A stretch of 64,000 nt of DNA from Couchioplanes caeruleus (GTDB taxonomy: Bacteria; Actinomycetota; Actinomycetes; Mycobacteriales; Micromonosporaceae). Positions within the stretch are counted from its first letter, which is position 1, and each line of letters begins with the position of its first letter. The position numbers and the translations under genes were made by a program. Below, piece after piece: positions 8,050 through 16,900 of this stretch. Below the pieces are notes generated by a model. That model had not been told where the DNA came from, made no database searches, and saw only the letters and a list, made by a program, of their open reading frames with translations. The stretch is from positions 1,123,501 through 1,187,500 of the forward strand of contig NZ_CP092183.1 of the NCBI RefSeq assembly GCF_023499255.1, in the 5' to 3' direction.

Positions 8050-8970
8050 ATGCGCACCGATCGTCGACTCGTCCTGCTCGCTCTCGCCACCGCCGGCCTG
8101 CTCTGGGGCACCACCGTGCCCTTGACGAAGGTCGCGCTCACCGGCATGGGCCCGGCGTGGCTGACGGTGGTGCGGTTCGTCATCGCGGCCCTGCCGCTCG
8201 CGATCGTGGCGCGGCGCGGGCTGCGGGCGGCGTCGTCACCGCGGGCGCTCTTCTGGGGCGCCATCGGGTACGGCGGGGTCATCGTGCTGCAGAACGCGGG
8301 CATCGCCCGGACCAGCGTGAGCCACTCGGCCCTGATCGTCGGGGCGACCCCGGTGCTGGTGGCGCTGCTCGGGGTGCTGACCCGGCGGGGCGGCGCGACC
8401 GGCTCGACGTGGGCGGGCGCCGCGTTCTCGCTCGCGGGCATCGTGGTCATCGCCGGCCACGGCGGCGGTACGGCCACCCTCGCCGGCGACACGCTGGTGG
8501 CCCTGTCCGTCCTGCTGTCCGCCGCGTTCCTGCTCGCCCAGCCGGCCGTGCTGGCCGGGCGCGATCCCGTCGCGGTGACCGCGGTGCAGTTCGGTGTCGG
8601 CGCCGTCGTGACGCTGCCGGCGGCCGTGCTCGTCGACGGTACGGCGGCCCTCTCCCTGACCCCGGCCGCGGTGGCGGCGACCCTCGTCCTCGCGATCGCG
8701 GGCACGCTCGTCCCGTTCACGCTCTTCGCGTGGGGTCAGTCCCGGGTGACGCCCGCGGTGGCCGGCGCGTTCGTCAACCTGGAGCCGCTGGTCGGCTTCG
8801 CGCTGGGGGTGGCGGTGTTCGGCGACGCGCTCTCCGGCCCGCAGATCGCCGGGGGTGTCGCGGTCGCGGGCGGGCTCGCGCTCACCTGCGTGCCGCTGCT
8901 GCGGACCCCGCGGGCGGACCGCCCGGCCCCGGCGCCGGAGCGCGAGCCGGTGCTCACCGGCGGCCGTTGA
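8050..8970 (+). CDS. EamA/DMT superfamily permease
   Basis: 306 aa with ten predicted TM helices in two EamA repeats: first repeat LLALATAGLLWGTTVPLTKV to about residue 135, second from LVALSVLLSAAFLLAQPAVL to about 285. The hydrophilic C-terminus is rich in Pro, Arg and Glu. Members export amino acids or other metabolites. The divergent Lrp regulator fits an amino-acid-responsive exporter. Its last 17 bp overlap the convergent STAS gene. Confidence 0.92.
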   Translation: MRTDRRLVLLALATAGLLWGTTVPLTKVALTGMGPAWLTVVRFVIAALPLAIVARRGLRAASSPRALFWGAIGYGGVIVLQNAGIARTSVSHSALIVGATPVLVALLGVLTRRGGATGSTWAGAAFSLAGIVVIAGHGGGTATLAGDTLVALSVLLSAAFLLAQPAVLAGRDPVAVTAVQFGVGAVVTLPAAVLVDGTAALSLTPAAVAATLVLAIAGTLVPFTLFAWGQSRVTPAVAGAFVNLEPLVGFALGVAVFGDALSGPQIAGGVAVAGGLALTCVPLLRTPRADRPAPAPEREPVLTGGR

Positions 8971-9292
8971 AGACCTCCAGCATCCCGGTCGTGACGAGGA
9001 CCTGTTCGACGATGCCGCGGGCGTTGGCGACGTGGAAGCCCTTGCGTGCCTCCGTGGTGGCGAGGAACCCGTGGACGAGGACCTGCAGCGCCGCGGAGTC
9101 GATGAACGTGGCGCGGGCCAGGTCGACGGTGACCGCCTCGGCCCGGGCGTCCGCCGCGGCCTCGAGGATGAGGCCGCGCAGCGTGGGGCAGGCCTGCAGG
9201 TCGATGTCGCCGCCGGCGTGCACGACGAGGGTCGCCGTGCCGCCGAGGCTCATGACGTCCGGCTCACGCAGGATCGTGTAGTGCTCGTGCAC
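8954..9292 (-). CDS. STAS domain anti-sigma factor antagonist-like protein
   Basis: 112 aa single STAS domain: strand LVVHAGGDIDLQACPTLRG, then VTVDLARATFIDSAALQVLV containing the phosphorylatable Ser in FIDSAAL. Members bind anti-sigma kinases of the RsbW/SpoIIAB type. No cognate anti-sigma factor is adjacent, so the partner is elsewhere. Length and motif are family-typical. Confidence 0.88.
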   Translation of the reverse strand: MHEHYTILREPDVMSLGGTATLVVHAGGDIDLQACPTLRGLILEAAADARAEAVTVDLARATFIDSAALQVLVHGFLATTEARKGFHVANARGIVEQVLVTTGMLEVFNGRR

Positions 9293-9369
9293 GCCGGCTG
9301 CCTCCTCGATGGCCGCGTCTGCGGGCGGCCTCTTGCCCGAGCCGGGACGTGATCAATCGCGCCGATGCC

Positions 9370-9384
9370 GTTTATCGCATAAAC
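9370..9384. promoter_or_regulatory. TetR operator, upstream copy
   Basis: Perfect-arm palindrome GTTTATCGCATAAAC about 110 bp ahead of the TetR start. An almost identical palindrome lies directly behind the same gene at 10266. The pair suggests one regulator binding both sites. Confidence 0.6.
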
Positions 9385-9491
9385 GATATAGCCGGTGACG
9401 GTCCGATGTGAAATTCACTCCGCTTCGGTGTCCGCTTGATCATGGTCTATGGCAGACTTGCGCCGTACGTCACCCTCCGGGAGGTCGCACC

Positions 9492-10253
9492 GTGCAGGAT
9501 CCGGACAGCCCCCGCGGTCGCGGTGCGGCCGGCGTGCCCTCCGCCGACGCCGCCGGCGCCGCCCGGGGTGGCCTCAGCCGCCAGCGGATCATCGACGCCG
9601 CGGTCCAGTACATCGACGAGCACGGCCTGCGCATGCTGACCATGCAGCGGCTCGGCGCGTACCTGGGCGTCGAGGGCATGGCCCTCTACAGGTACGTGCC
9701 GGGGCGCGAGGCGCTGCTCGACGGCGTGGTCGAGGCCGTGGTGGACGAGCTGTTCGGCGACCCCGACGTGCACCTCGAGGCGCATGCCGGCTGGGTGGAC
9801 TACCTCCAGCGCCTGGCGCACGGCCTGCGCCGGATCGCGCTGGCCCACCCCGAGGTGTTTCCGCTGGTGGCGACCCGTCCGCCGGCCGCGCCCTGGGTAC
9901 GCCCCCCGCTGCGCAGCCTGCGCTGGATCGAGTCGATGCTGCAGGTGATGATCGAGGCGGGGTTCTCGGACGAGGACGCGGCGGCGGTGTACCGCGCGTT
10001 CAGCAGTTTCCTGCTGGGGTACCTGCTGCTCGAGGTCTCCGGGCGGGGCGTGGAGACCGGGCCGGTGGAGGAGCCGGAGGTCGCGCCGGTCGGGGACCTC
10101 AGCGACTACCCGATCCTGGAGCGCCTGGAGCCGCACCTCTCGGTCGACGTCGCCGCCCAGGACTTCGAGGAGGCGCTGGAGGCACTGCTGGATCGGGTCG
10201 CGCTGCTGCTGCCCCGGCGCCGGCGCCCCGCCCGCCTGACCGAGGGAAAGTAA
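9492..10253 (+). CDS. TetR/AcrR family regulator (TetR_C type)
   Basis: 253 aa from GTG 9492, preceded by GGGAGG; the longer in-frame ATG at 9408 has no ribosome-binding site. An unstructured head is followed by HTH residues about 26-75 (GLSRQRIIDAAVQYIDEHGL, TMQRLGAYLGVEGMALYRYV). The C-terminal effector domain (about 90-235) is of the tetracycline-repressor type. A GTTTAT/ATAAAC palindrome lies upstream and a second one downstream before the PRC-barrel gene, so it probably autoregulates and controls the stress genes. Confidence 0.88.
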   Translation: MQDPDSPRGRGAAGVPSADAAGAARGGLSRQRIIDAAVQYIDEHGLRMLTMQRLGAYLGVEGMALYRYVPGREALLDGVVEAVVDELFGDPDVHLEAHAGWVDYLQRLAHGLRRIALAHPEVFPLVATRPPAAPWVRPPLRSLRWIESMLQVMIEAGFSDEDAAAVYRAFSSFLLGYLLLEVSGRGVETGPVEEPEVAPVGDLSDYPILERLEPHLSVDVAAQDFEEALEALLDRVALLLPRRRRPARLTEGK

Positions 10254-10265
10254 TTCCCACGGGTT

Positions 10266-10280
10266 GTTTATGACGTAAAC
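10266..10280. promoter_or_regulatory. TetR operator, downstream copy
   Basis: GTTTATGACGTAAAC, matching the 9370 site in 13 of 15 positions. It lies between the TetR stop and the PRC/DUF2382 gene (start 10397), in a position to control that gene's promoter. Confidence 0.6.
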
Positions 10281-10396
10281 GGCCGGGCACTTTCCGGGGT
10301 GCAACGACGTCGCCGGCATCCGATGAATACCCCCGTGGCGACGTCCATGCGTCCATCCCAGTGCGGTCGGCGATCGCCTGTACCCCCGGAGGCCCC

Positions 10397-11140
10397 ATGA
10401 TCACCCAGAACGACCTGTCCCGGCTCGACGGCACCGACGTCTACGACACTGACGGCGACAAGATCGGCTCGGTCGGCCAGGTGTACCTGGACAACACCAC
10501 CGGCGAGCCCGAGTGGGTGTCGGTGAAGACCGGCCTGTTCGGCACCAAGGAGACGTTCGTCCCGCTCGAGCGGGCCGGCTTCAGTGAGGACCGCGTCGTC
10601 GTCGCGTACGACAAGGCGCGGGTCAAGGACGCGCCGCGGGTCGACCCGGACGGCGAGCTGAGCCCCGCCGAGGAGCGCGAGCTGTACACGTACTACGGCC
10701 TGTCCGCGGGCAACGGCGGCGAGTACCGCGAGGACACCGCCACCACCGCCACCACGGGCGGCAGCGACGACGCGATGACCCGGTCGGAAGAGCGGCTCGT
10801 CGCCGACACCCGGACCGAGCGGGCCGGCACCGCGCGGCTGCGCAAGTACGTGGTGACCGAGCAGCAGCAGGTCCGCGTACCGGTCTCGCACGAGGAGGTC
10901 CGCCTCGAGCGCGAGCCGATCACCGAGGCCAACCGGGGTGACGCGTTCGGCGGCCCCGACATCAGCGAGGCCGAGCACGAGGTCACGCTGCACGCCGAGC
11001 GCCCGGTGGTGGAGACCGAGGCGGTGCCGGTGGAGCGCGTACGCCTCGGCAAGGAGACCGTCCGCGACGAGGAGACCGTCAGCGGCGAGGTGCGCAAGGA
11101 GCAGATCGAGTTCGACGGCCCGGAGGGTCGCAACCGCTGA
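10397..11140 (+). CDS. PRC-barrel and DUF2382 (YsnF/AvaK) stress protein
   Basis: 247 aa from ATG 10397 after CCGGAGG. N-terminal PRC-barrel about residues 5-85 (LDGTDVYDTDGDKIGSVGQV ... GLFGTKETFVPL), then a Gly/Thr linker and a DUF2382 domain about 130-245 (RSEERLVADT, LRKYVVTE, VSHEEVRLEREPI, ERPVVETEAVPVERVRLG). These proteins are common general-stress proteins in actinobacteria. The shorter DUF2382 protein downstream repeats the second half. Confidence 0.92.
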   Translation: MITQNDLSRLDGTDVYDTDGDKIGSVGQVYLDNTTGEPEWVSVKTGLFGTKETFVPLERAGFSEDRVVVAYDKARVKDAPRVDPDGELSPAEERELYTYYGLSAGNGGEYREDTATTATTGGSDDAMTRSEERLVADTRTERAGTARLRKYVVTEQQQVRVPVSHEEVRLEREPITEANRGDAFGGPDISEAEHEVTLHAERPVVETEAVPVERVRLGKETVRDEETVSGEVRKEQIEFDGPEGRNR

Positions 11141-11207
11141 CGTGGCGGCGCCCGGGCCCGTTTCGCGCGGGCCCGGGCCGCGCCGGCCGGCAGGGAGGGC
11201 TGGAACC

Positions 11208-11654
11208 ATGAGCACCGCCGATGTGAACGACCTCGGTTCCGACGACGCGATGACCCGCTCGGAGGAGCGGCTCGTCGCCTCCACCGAGGTGTACGAGGCG
11301 GGACGCGCCCGCCTGCGCAAGCACGTGATCACCGAGGAAGTGCAGATCACCGTCCAGGTACGCCGCGAGGAGCTGCGCCTGGAACGCGAGCCGATCACCG
11401 AGGGCGGGCGGGAGCTGGTGCACGACCCGGACGTGTTCGGGCCGCGCGAGGTGTTCGAGACGCCCGAGGGCGGCGTCATCTACGAGGTCACGTTGCACGA
11501 GGAGCGGCCCGTGGTCACCACGGAGATCGTTCCGGTGGAGCGGGTACGCCTCTCGAAGCTGGTGCACACCGACGCGCACGTGTTCGCGGGCGAGGTCCGC
11601 AAGGAACGCATCGAGGCGGAGCTGCCGGGGCAGGACCCGACCGTGCTGGGCTGA
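11208..11654 (+). CDS. DUF2382 (YsnF/AvaK) stress protein
   Basis: 148 aa from ATG 11208 after AGGGAGG. A stand-alone DUF2382 domain without PRC-barrel: DDAMTRSEERLVAS, LRKHVITEEVQITVQVRREE, EVTLHEERPVVTTEIVPVER and GEVRKERIEAE. It is clearly paralogous to the C-terminal half of its upstream neighbour, so a tandem duplication with loss of the PRC part is likely. Probably one transcript with it. Confidence 0.9.
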   Translation: MSTADVNDLGSDDAMTRSEERLVASTEVYEAGRARLRKHVITEEVQITVQVRREELRLEREPITEGGRELVHDPDVFGPREVFETPEGGVIYEVTLHEERPVVTTEIVPVERVRLSKLVHTDAHVFAGEVRKERIEAELPGQDPTVLG

Positions 11655-11660
11655 CCGGGC

Positions 11661-11966
11661 TCAGGTGCCGGTGAGGGTGTCGTACATGTCGGTGAGCTCC
11701 AGGACCAGGCGGACGTTCGGGTGCACCCCGGTGATCCGGAACGTCCGTCCGGTCCGTGCGGCCTCGGCGTAGGCCCGGTCCATCGCGGCGATGCCGGACG
11801 AGTCGCAGAACGTGACGCCGGTGAGGTCGGCGACGACCGCGGTGGCGCCGTCGGCGAGGGCGGCGGACACCGCGGCGCACAGCTCGTCGGCGGTGACCAT
11901 GTCGAGCTCCCCGGCGACGCGCAGGCGTACGCCACCCTCGTCGCCGGCCTGCTTCTCGATGATCAC
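11661..11966 (-). CDS. STAS domain anti-sigma factor antagonist-like protein
   Basis: 101 aa from GTG 11966. Single STAS domain with LRVAGELDMVTADELCAAVS and VVADLTGVTFCDSSGIAAM, the Ser-Ser being the expected phosphorylation site. It starts 19 bp behind the ctaD stop on the same strand, so it may be co-transcribed with the terminal oxidase gene, an unusual pairing. No anti-sigma kinase is adjacent. Confidence 0.88.
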   Translation of the reverse strand: MIIEKQAGDEGGVRLRVAGELDMVTADELCAAVSAALADGATAVVADLTGVTFCDSSGIAAMDRAYAEAARTGRTFRITGVHPNVRLVLELTDMYDTLTGT

Positions 11967-11985
11967 GCGGTGAGTCTAGAACGCC

Positions 11986-13734
11986 TCACGTGTCGGTGCG
12001 GTCCTCCTGGTACGTCGCGCCGCCGCTGGACTCGCTGGTGAGCGGGCGGGCGCCACCTTCCGGCGGCCCGGCCACGGACTGGTCGCCCGCGGCGAGCTCG
12101 GGGAACTTCGCGTCGAAGGCCGGGCGTTCCGAGCGGATCCGGGGCATGTGGTCGAAGTTGCGCAGCGGCGGCGGGCAGCTCGTCGCCCATTCCAGCGAGT
12201 TGCCGTGGCCCCAGGGATCGTCCACGGTGACCAGCACGCCCGCCCGGTACGAGTGCCAGACGTTGTACAGGAACGGCAGCGTCGAGGCGCCCAGCACGAA
12301 CGAGCCCAGCGTGGAGATCATGTTGAGCGTGGTGAACCCGTCGGAGGGCAGATAGTCGGCGTACCGGCGGGGCATGCCCTCGGCGCCGAGCCAGTGCTGC
12401 ACCAGGAACGTGGTGTGGAAGCCGACGAACGTCAGCCAGAAATGGACCTTCCCGAGCCGGTCGTCGAGCATCCGGCCGAACATCTTCGGGAACCAGAAAT
12501 ACGTTCCGGAGAAGACCGCGAACACGATGGTGCCGAACAGCACGTAATGGAAGTGCGCCACCACGAAGTACGTGTCGTGGACATGGAAGTCGATCGGGGG
12601 CGCGGCCAGCAGCACGCCGGTGAGCCCGCCGAACAGGAACGTCACCATGAACCCGAGCGAGAACAGCATGGGCGTCTCGAGGCTGATCTGCCCGCGCCAC
12701 ATCGTGCCGATCCAGGTGAAGAACTTGAGGCCGGTCGGCACGGCGATGAGGAAGCTGAGCAGGCTGAAGAACGGCAGCAGCACCTGGCCGGTGGCGAACA
12801 TGTGGTGCGCCCACACGCTCATGGACAGGCCGGCGATCGCGAGGGTGGCGCCGACCAGGCCCTTGTAGCCGAAGACCGGCTTGCGGCTGAACACCGGGAT
12901 GACCTCGGTGACCATGCCGAAGAACGGCAGCGCCACGACGTACACCTCGGGATGGCCGAAGAACCAGAACAGGTGTTGCCACAGCATCGGGCCGGACGTG
13001 CCGACGTCGTACACGTGCGCGCCGAGGATGCGGTCGGCGGCCAGGGCGAACAGCGCGGCGGCCAGGAACGGGAAGATCAGGATCACCAGGAGGCTCGTGA
13101 TCAGGATGTTCCAGGTGAAGATCGGCATCCGGAACATCGTCATGCCGGGCGCCCGCAGCGTCAGGATCGTGGTGATGATGTTGACGCCGCCGAGGATCGT
13201 GCCCAGTCCGGACACGGCCAGGCCGACCACCCAGGCGTTTCCACCGATGCCCGGGGAGTGCGTGGAGTCGCTCAGGGGTGCGTACGCGGTCCAGCCGAAG
13301 TCCGCGGCGCCGCCGGGGGTCAGGAAGCCGCCCAGCGCGATCAGGCCGCCGAAGAAGTAGAGCCAGTACGCGAACGAGTTCAGCCGCGGGAACGCCACGT
13401 CCGGCGCGCCGATCTGCAGCGGCACGATGTAGTTGGCGAAGGCGAACACGATCGGGGTGGCGAAGAACAGCAGCATGATCGTGCCGTGCATGGTGAACAG
13501 CTGGTTGTACTGCTCCGGCGACAGGTACTGCAGGCCGGGCTGGGCGAGCTCGCCGCGCATCAGCAGCGCGAGGAAGCCGCCGATCATGAACCACGCGAAC
13601 GACGTGAACAGATACATGATCCCGATCTGTTTAGCGTCGGTGGTGCGCAGCAACCGTGCGAGCGCGTTACCCCTGACCTGTGGCCGGACGGGCCACGGTC
13701 GGGTCACGATCGGTCTCGGCTGGACGGTGGTCAT
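11986..13734 (-). CDS. ctaD: cytochrome c oxidase subunit I
   Basis: 582 aa, aa3-type heme-copper oxidase subunit I in the cytoplasmic membrane with twelve predicted TM helices. Diagnostic motifs: [11 protein letters not shown] (CuB His and cross-linked Tyr), [10 protein letters not shown] (two CuB His), [11 protein letters not shown] (heme a3/a ligands), and [20 protein letters not shown] at the N-terminus. Subunits II, III and the cytochrome bc genes are not adjacent, so this is an isolated ctaD as is common in actinobacteria. The downstream STAS gene is 19 bp away. Confidence 0.97.
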   Translation of the reverse strand: MTTVQPRPIVTRPWPVRPQVRGNALARLLRTTDAKQIGIMYLFTSFAWFMIGGFLALLMRGELAQPGLQYLSPEQYNQLFTMHGTIMLLFFATPIVFAFANYIVPLQIGAPDVAFPRLNSFAYWLYFFGGLIALGGFLTPGGAADFGWTAYAPLSDSTHSPGIGGNAWVVGLAVSGLGTILGGVNIITTILTLRAPGMTMFRMPIFTWNILITSLLVILIFPFLAAALFALAADRILGAHVYDVGTSGPMLWQHLFWFFGHPEVYVVALPFFGMVTEVIPVFSRKPVFGYKGLVGATLAIAGLSMSVWAHHMFATGQVLLPFFSLLSFLIAVPTGLKFFTWIGTMWRGQISLETPMLFSLGFMVTFLFGGLTGVLLAAPPIDFHVHDTYFVVAHFHYVLFGTIVFAVFSGTYFWFPKMFGRMLDDRLGKVHFWLTFVGFHTTFLVQHWLGAEGMPRRYADYLPSDGFTTLNMISTLGSFVLGASTLPFLYNVWHSYRAGVLVTVDDPWGHGNSLEWATSCPPPLRNFDHMPRIRSERPAFDAKFPELAAGDQSVAGPPEGGARPLTSESSGGATYQEDRTDT

Positions 13735-13812
13735 GGGCGACCTCCGGTAGCGGCGGTGTCGATCCGGCGTCTCGAACTTACGCCGCTCGGCAGGCGAGCG
13801 CAGCAGTCTGGG

Positions 13813-14382
13813 TCAATGTCGATCGGCGTGGCCGGTGACCTCGACCGGAACGGTGAAGACGCCGCCTGTGCAGGCCGCGTTCCCGTCCGCCGCCATTCGC
13901 AGGCCGTCCGGCACGGTGAACACCGCCACGTTGTTCGCGGCCACGGGCCAGCGTACGGAGAGCGAGGTCTCGGTGAAGCCCACCGCGGGCCGCCGGCAAC
14001 CGGCCTCGCGGTGCTCGGCGTCGGCGATGACGTTGCCCGGGCCGGGCTCCACGGCGGTGACGACGATCGGGTACGGGTTGTGGTTGGCAACCGTCACGGT
14101 GAGGGCGCCGACGGCTCCCGGCTGCAGCGGCGTGTCCAGGCTGGACTTCCCGAGCAGGGCCATCGAGACGTAGGAACCGGGCTGCACACCGCCGGCGCGG
14201 GCGTCGGTGACCGTCCAGTACGCCCAGGCCGCACCGGCGTTGACCAGGGCGGCCGTGGCCGCGGCTCCCGCCAGGACGGCCCGTGCGCGCCGGTCCAGCC
14301 GGGGCCGCCGGATTCCTGGGGCGGGTGGTGCGGTATCGCCCGCCGCGATGCCCGGGAGACCCGAGACAGCGGGGACGCACAT
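13813..14382 (-). CDS. exported beta-rich protein, WAYW family member 1
   Basis: 189 aa from ATG 14382, which has AGGAGGAGG 9 bp upstream. The hydrophobic helix RAVLAGAAATAALVNAGAAW ends in AYWTVTDARAGG. The mature domain resembles the genes at 16901, 17473 and, more weakly, 16350: a PG..G.LTVTV.N.NP.PI.VT.V segment followed by a conserved Cys pair (EAGC and NAACTGGVFTVPV). Not a family I can name. It looks like a surface subunit with a SipW-like N-terminus. It is separated from the other family members by the two small TM paralogs. Confidence 0.75.
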   Translation of the reverse strand: MCVPAVSGLPGIAAGDTAPPAPGIRRPRLDRRARAVLAGAAATAALVNAGAAWAYWTVTDARAGGVQPGSYVSMALLGKSSLDTPLQPGAVGALTVTVANHNPYPIVVTAVEPGPGNVIADAEHREAGCRRPAVGFTETSLSVRWPVAANNVAVFTVPDGLRMAADGNAACTGGVFTVPVEVTGHADRH

Positions 14383-14634
14383 ACGGAGCCTCCTCCTGCG
14401 GGTACGGATGCTCGGCCGAGTCCCCACAGTGCCCGATTCGTCGCCTTGTGCGGGATCGGCATTCGGCCCGTCCCGGGCGGCCGGTCGACCGGAAGGATCG
14501 AGCCCTCCGAGCTAATCCGGCCGGGCGAGGAGTGGGTCGCCCGGTCACCTCCACGGGCGCCGCGGCTCACCGGCGCAACCGTCATGACCAGGAGGAATGG
14601 GGGTCTAGCAGCATCCGCGGGGGCAGGGCAAACC

Positions 14635-14976
14635 TCAGCGTGTCCCGGAGCGGCGACGCCGGCGCCCCGACTTGGGCTGCGGCTGCGACTGGATGCGCCG
14701 GCGCGACTGGCCGACGAGATGCTGACGGTCCGGGCTCTCCGCCGCCGCGGGGGTGAAGTCACCCTCGGCGTCCGCCGCTGCCGGATCCTGCTGGCGCTTG
14801 CGGATGGCCATGTCGAACATGGAGTTGGAGGCCTGGTCGTAGCCGTTGCGATAGGCCTCGTCGCGGTCGAGGCCCTGCTTGTACCACTGGTGGATGCGGC
14901 CGGCCGCGTACCCGCTGGCGATGACGAACGCGAGCGCGAACAGGGCCTGGATGATGCTGTTGCCGGGAACGGTCAT
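14635..14976 (-). CDS. small one-TM protein, copy A
   Basis: 113 aa from ATG 14976. N-terminal TM helix (ALFALAFVIASGYAAG), then GRIHQWYKQG, DRDEAYRNGYDQAS and SMFDMAIRKR, and a basic Arg/Lys/Ser-rich tail. It is paralogous to the neighbour at 15001 over the first 60 residues. Family not recognised. The conserved charged block directly after the helix lies on the cytoplasmic side if the N-terminus is outside. Confidence 0.7.
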   Translation of the reverse strand: MTVPGNSIIQALFALAFVIASGYAAGRIHQWYKQGLDRDEAYRNGYDQASNSMFDMAIRKRQQDPAAADAEGDFTPAAAESPDRQHLVGQSRRRIQSQPQPKSGRRRRRSGTR

Positions 14977-15000
14977 GGCGGTCCGGTACTTCCCTACGGG

Positions 15001-15342
15001 TCAGGCCTGGTGCGGTAACAGGCGGGTGTGCTCGATGCGGCCGCCGGCGGGGTCGACGGGGGTGCGCTCGGGAAGCTGGTGCAGGGGGACGACGGCGCGG
15101 ACACCGGGTGCGACGGCCGTGGCCGGGCGCGGCGCGGCGACCGGCGCCGGCTTGACCGGGTGGTTGCGCACCGCGAGCTGGAACAGCGTGTGCGACGCCT
15201 GGTTGTAGCCCTCCCGGAACGCGACATCGCGGTCGAAGCCGTGCCGGTACCACTGGTGCACCCGGCCCGCGACGTACGCGGTGAAGATGACCATGGCGAC
15301 GGACAGAGCGAGCTGGATGGCGATCGAACCGGATGGCGTCAT
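15001..15342 (-). CDS. small one-TM protein, copy B
   Basis: 113 aa. The TM helix (QLALSVAMVIFTAYVAG) is followed by GRVHQWYRHG, DRDVAFREGYNQAS and LFQLAVR. A Pro/Ala-rich tail replaces the basic tail of copy A at 14635, which lies 24 bp downstream. Tandem duplication with tail divergence. Function unknown. Confidence 0.7.
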   Translation of the reverse strand: MTPSGSIAIQLALSVAMVIFTAYVAGRVHQWYRHGFDRDVAFREGYNQASHTLFQLAVRNHPVKPAPVAAPRPATAVAPGVRAVVPLHQLPERTPVDPAGGRIEHTRLLPHQA

Positions 15343-15489
15343 ACCGACAATCCTATTTGTTGCCCCATGGAAACCGTGACACCTGTAAAGGCAGTTGGCG
15401 TAAACGGCCGTCGTCCGGAATTTAGCTGTTTGTTCAGGGTGTTTCGCCGTGACAGGAACGCGCTTTTATGAACTTCGACGGCTGTCTAG

Positions 15490-16353
15490 TCAGCCCGGAA
15501 TGACGGCGTCGATCGCCGAGCCGATCGGCGTATCCTTTTGCGTGCCCCCATCGTTTTTACCGGTTCCGGCGGACGCACTGGACGACGGTTTCCCGGCGTC
15601 CGGGGCGGGCGCGGACTCCTCCGGCGGCGCGGGCGGCTTGTGCACCGGCGGCGCCTGCACCGGCGGCGGCTGCACCTGATCCGGTGCCGGCGCGGTCGAC
15701 GTGGACGCGACCGGCTCCGGCTGGCCGCGCCCGTCCGCGGCGCCCGCCTGTGGGACGACGACGACCCCGCCCGGGGCCGAGGCGCTCACCCCGGGGGCCG
15801 GGACGAGCGCGGAACCGTCGGCGCCCGGCACCAGGACCACGCCGTCGACCACGATCGGGGCCGCCTCGCCGGGCAGCAGCGCCGGCTCGCTCGCCGGGCT
15901 CGGCTCGCCGGTCCAGAAGGTGCCGTACGTCGCCGCCACCGTGTACGTCGCCAGGTAGCCGGCCGGAGCGCTCTCGTCGACGCACCGCGCCCGCGCCGCC
16001 GGCACGTCACACGCGACCTGCGCGATCGGCCCGAGGTGCCGGGTCACGACGTACCGCTGCACCGGCGTACCCGGGGCGATCGTGACCCGGTCCCAGGCGA
16101 TCCGCGGGCCCGCGGCGACGATCCCTTCCGCGGTGATCTGCGGTTCCCCGCCGGGCAGCTCCACAATGGGCGCCTTCATCCGGGGAATGCTCGCGGCGTG
16201 CACGGTGAACTGTGCCTCCTCCGCGCCGACGTCCCAGTCGCCGTACGCGGCTACACCGGTGCCGATCGCCAGCGCGGTCGCCACGCCGACGAACGGCAGG
16301 GGCGACCGCAGAAAACGAAAAGGCTGTCCGGTACGGGTACGCCGATGCCTCAC
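15490..16353 (-). CDS. exported protein with Pro-rich tail, last gene of WAYW operon
   Basis: 287 aa. GTG 16353 overlaps the upstream stop as GTGA. TM/signal helix (LPFVGVATALAIGTGVAAYG) followed by DWDVGAEEAQFTVHAAS. Residues about 45-160 look like a fibronectin-type strand-rich domain (RIAWDRVTIAPGTPVQRYVV, LATYTVAATYG) with two Cys. Residues about 200-270 are a Pro/Ala/Ser/Val-rich extended tail, typical of a cell-wall-spanning stalk. It probably presents or anchors the products of the three genes before it. Confidence 0.72.
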   Translation of the reverse strand: MRHRRTRTGQPFRFLRSPLPFVGVATALAIGTGVAAYGDWDVGAEEAQFTVHAASIPRMKAPIVELPGGEPQITAEGIVAAGPRIAWDRVTIAPGTPVQRYVVTRHLGPIAQVACDVPAARARCVDESAPAGYLATYTVAATYGTFWTGEPSPASEPALLPGEAAPIVVDGVVLVPGADGSALVPAPGVSASAPGGVVVVPQAGAADGRGQPEPVASTSTAPAPDQVQPPPVQAPPVHKPPAPPEESAPAPDAGKPSSSASAGTGKNDGGTQKDTPIGSAIDAVIPG

Positions 16354-16823
16354 CGGGATGCCACGGCGGCGTCGGCGGTCAGCAGCACGGTGAACGTCGC
16401 CTCCTGGCAGGCGTCCACGACCGAGTTCGGCATGTGCAGCGGTACGGCCCCGGCCTCGCGGCTGTCGCGCGCACCGACCCGGGCCGGCAGGGACCCGGTG
16501 TACGGACCCACCTCCAGGTTGGACACGACCGGCTCACAGCCCGGCTTCGACGTGGCGGTCAGCCGCGCGTGCATCCCCGTCACCACGAGGTCGTGGCTCG
16601 AGGAGTTGGCGAGGGTCAGCACCAGCCGGCGCCGCGCGCCCGGGTAGAGGTCCTCGACCGCTGCTCCCCGTACGGTGAAAACGGGGTTGCTGCCGTCGGC
16701 GCCCGGCGCCGCGGTGAGCGTCATCTGCTGGTCCGTCGTCGACGGATCGCGCAGCGCGACCACCAGCCCGGCCGCGCCGACGACGGCCGCCGCGGCGACC
16801 ACGGTTTTGTGCCATCGGTGCAC
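16350..16823 (-). CDS. exported beta-rich protein, WAYW family member 2 (divergent)
   Basis: 157 aa from GTG 16823, with AGGAG 7 bp upstream. Signal helix TVVAAAAVVGAAGLVVAL. The WAYW motif itself is absent, but the domain keeps LYPGARRRLVLTLANSSSHD, LVVTGM, KPGC and VVDACQEATFTVLL, so it belongs with the genes at 16901, 17473 and 13813. The stop overlaps the next gene's GTG, so the two are translationally coupled. Confidence 0.72.
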   Translation of the reverse strand: MHRWHKTVVAAAAVVGAAGLVVALRDPSTTDQQMTLTAAPGADGSNPVFTVRGAAVEDLYPGARRRLVLTLANSSSHDLVVTGMHARLTATSKPGCEPVVSNLEVGPYTGSLPARVGARDSREAGAVPLHMPNSVVDACQEATFTVLLTADAAVASR

Positions 16824-16900
16824 AGCGGAACTCCTGACATGCTCGCCGACGGGACAAGGGGAGGTGGGCGGCGCGTCGGCCCGGATGCCCACGGGATGGT

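Noticed and set aside
14600..14640. Possible c-di-GMP riboswitch from GGGCAAACC
   Set aside because: Only this short box fits; the expected hairpins and second conserved block are absent.
12148..15018. 956-aa plus-strand open frame opposite ctaD
   Set aside because: It is antisense to ctaD and the exported-protein genes, full of His/Arg/Gln-Asp repeats and no recognizable fold.
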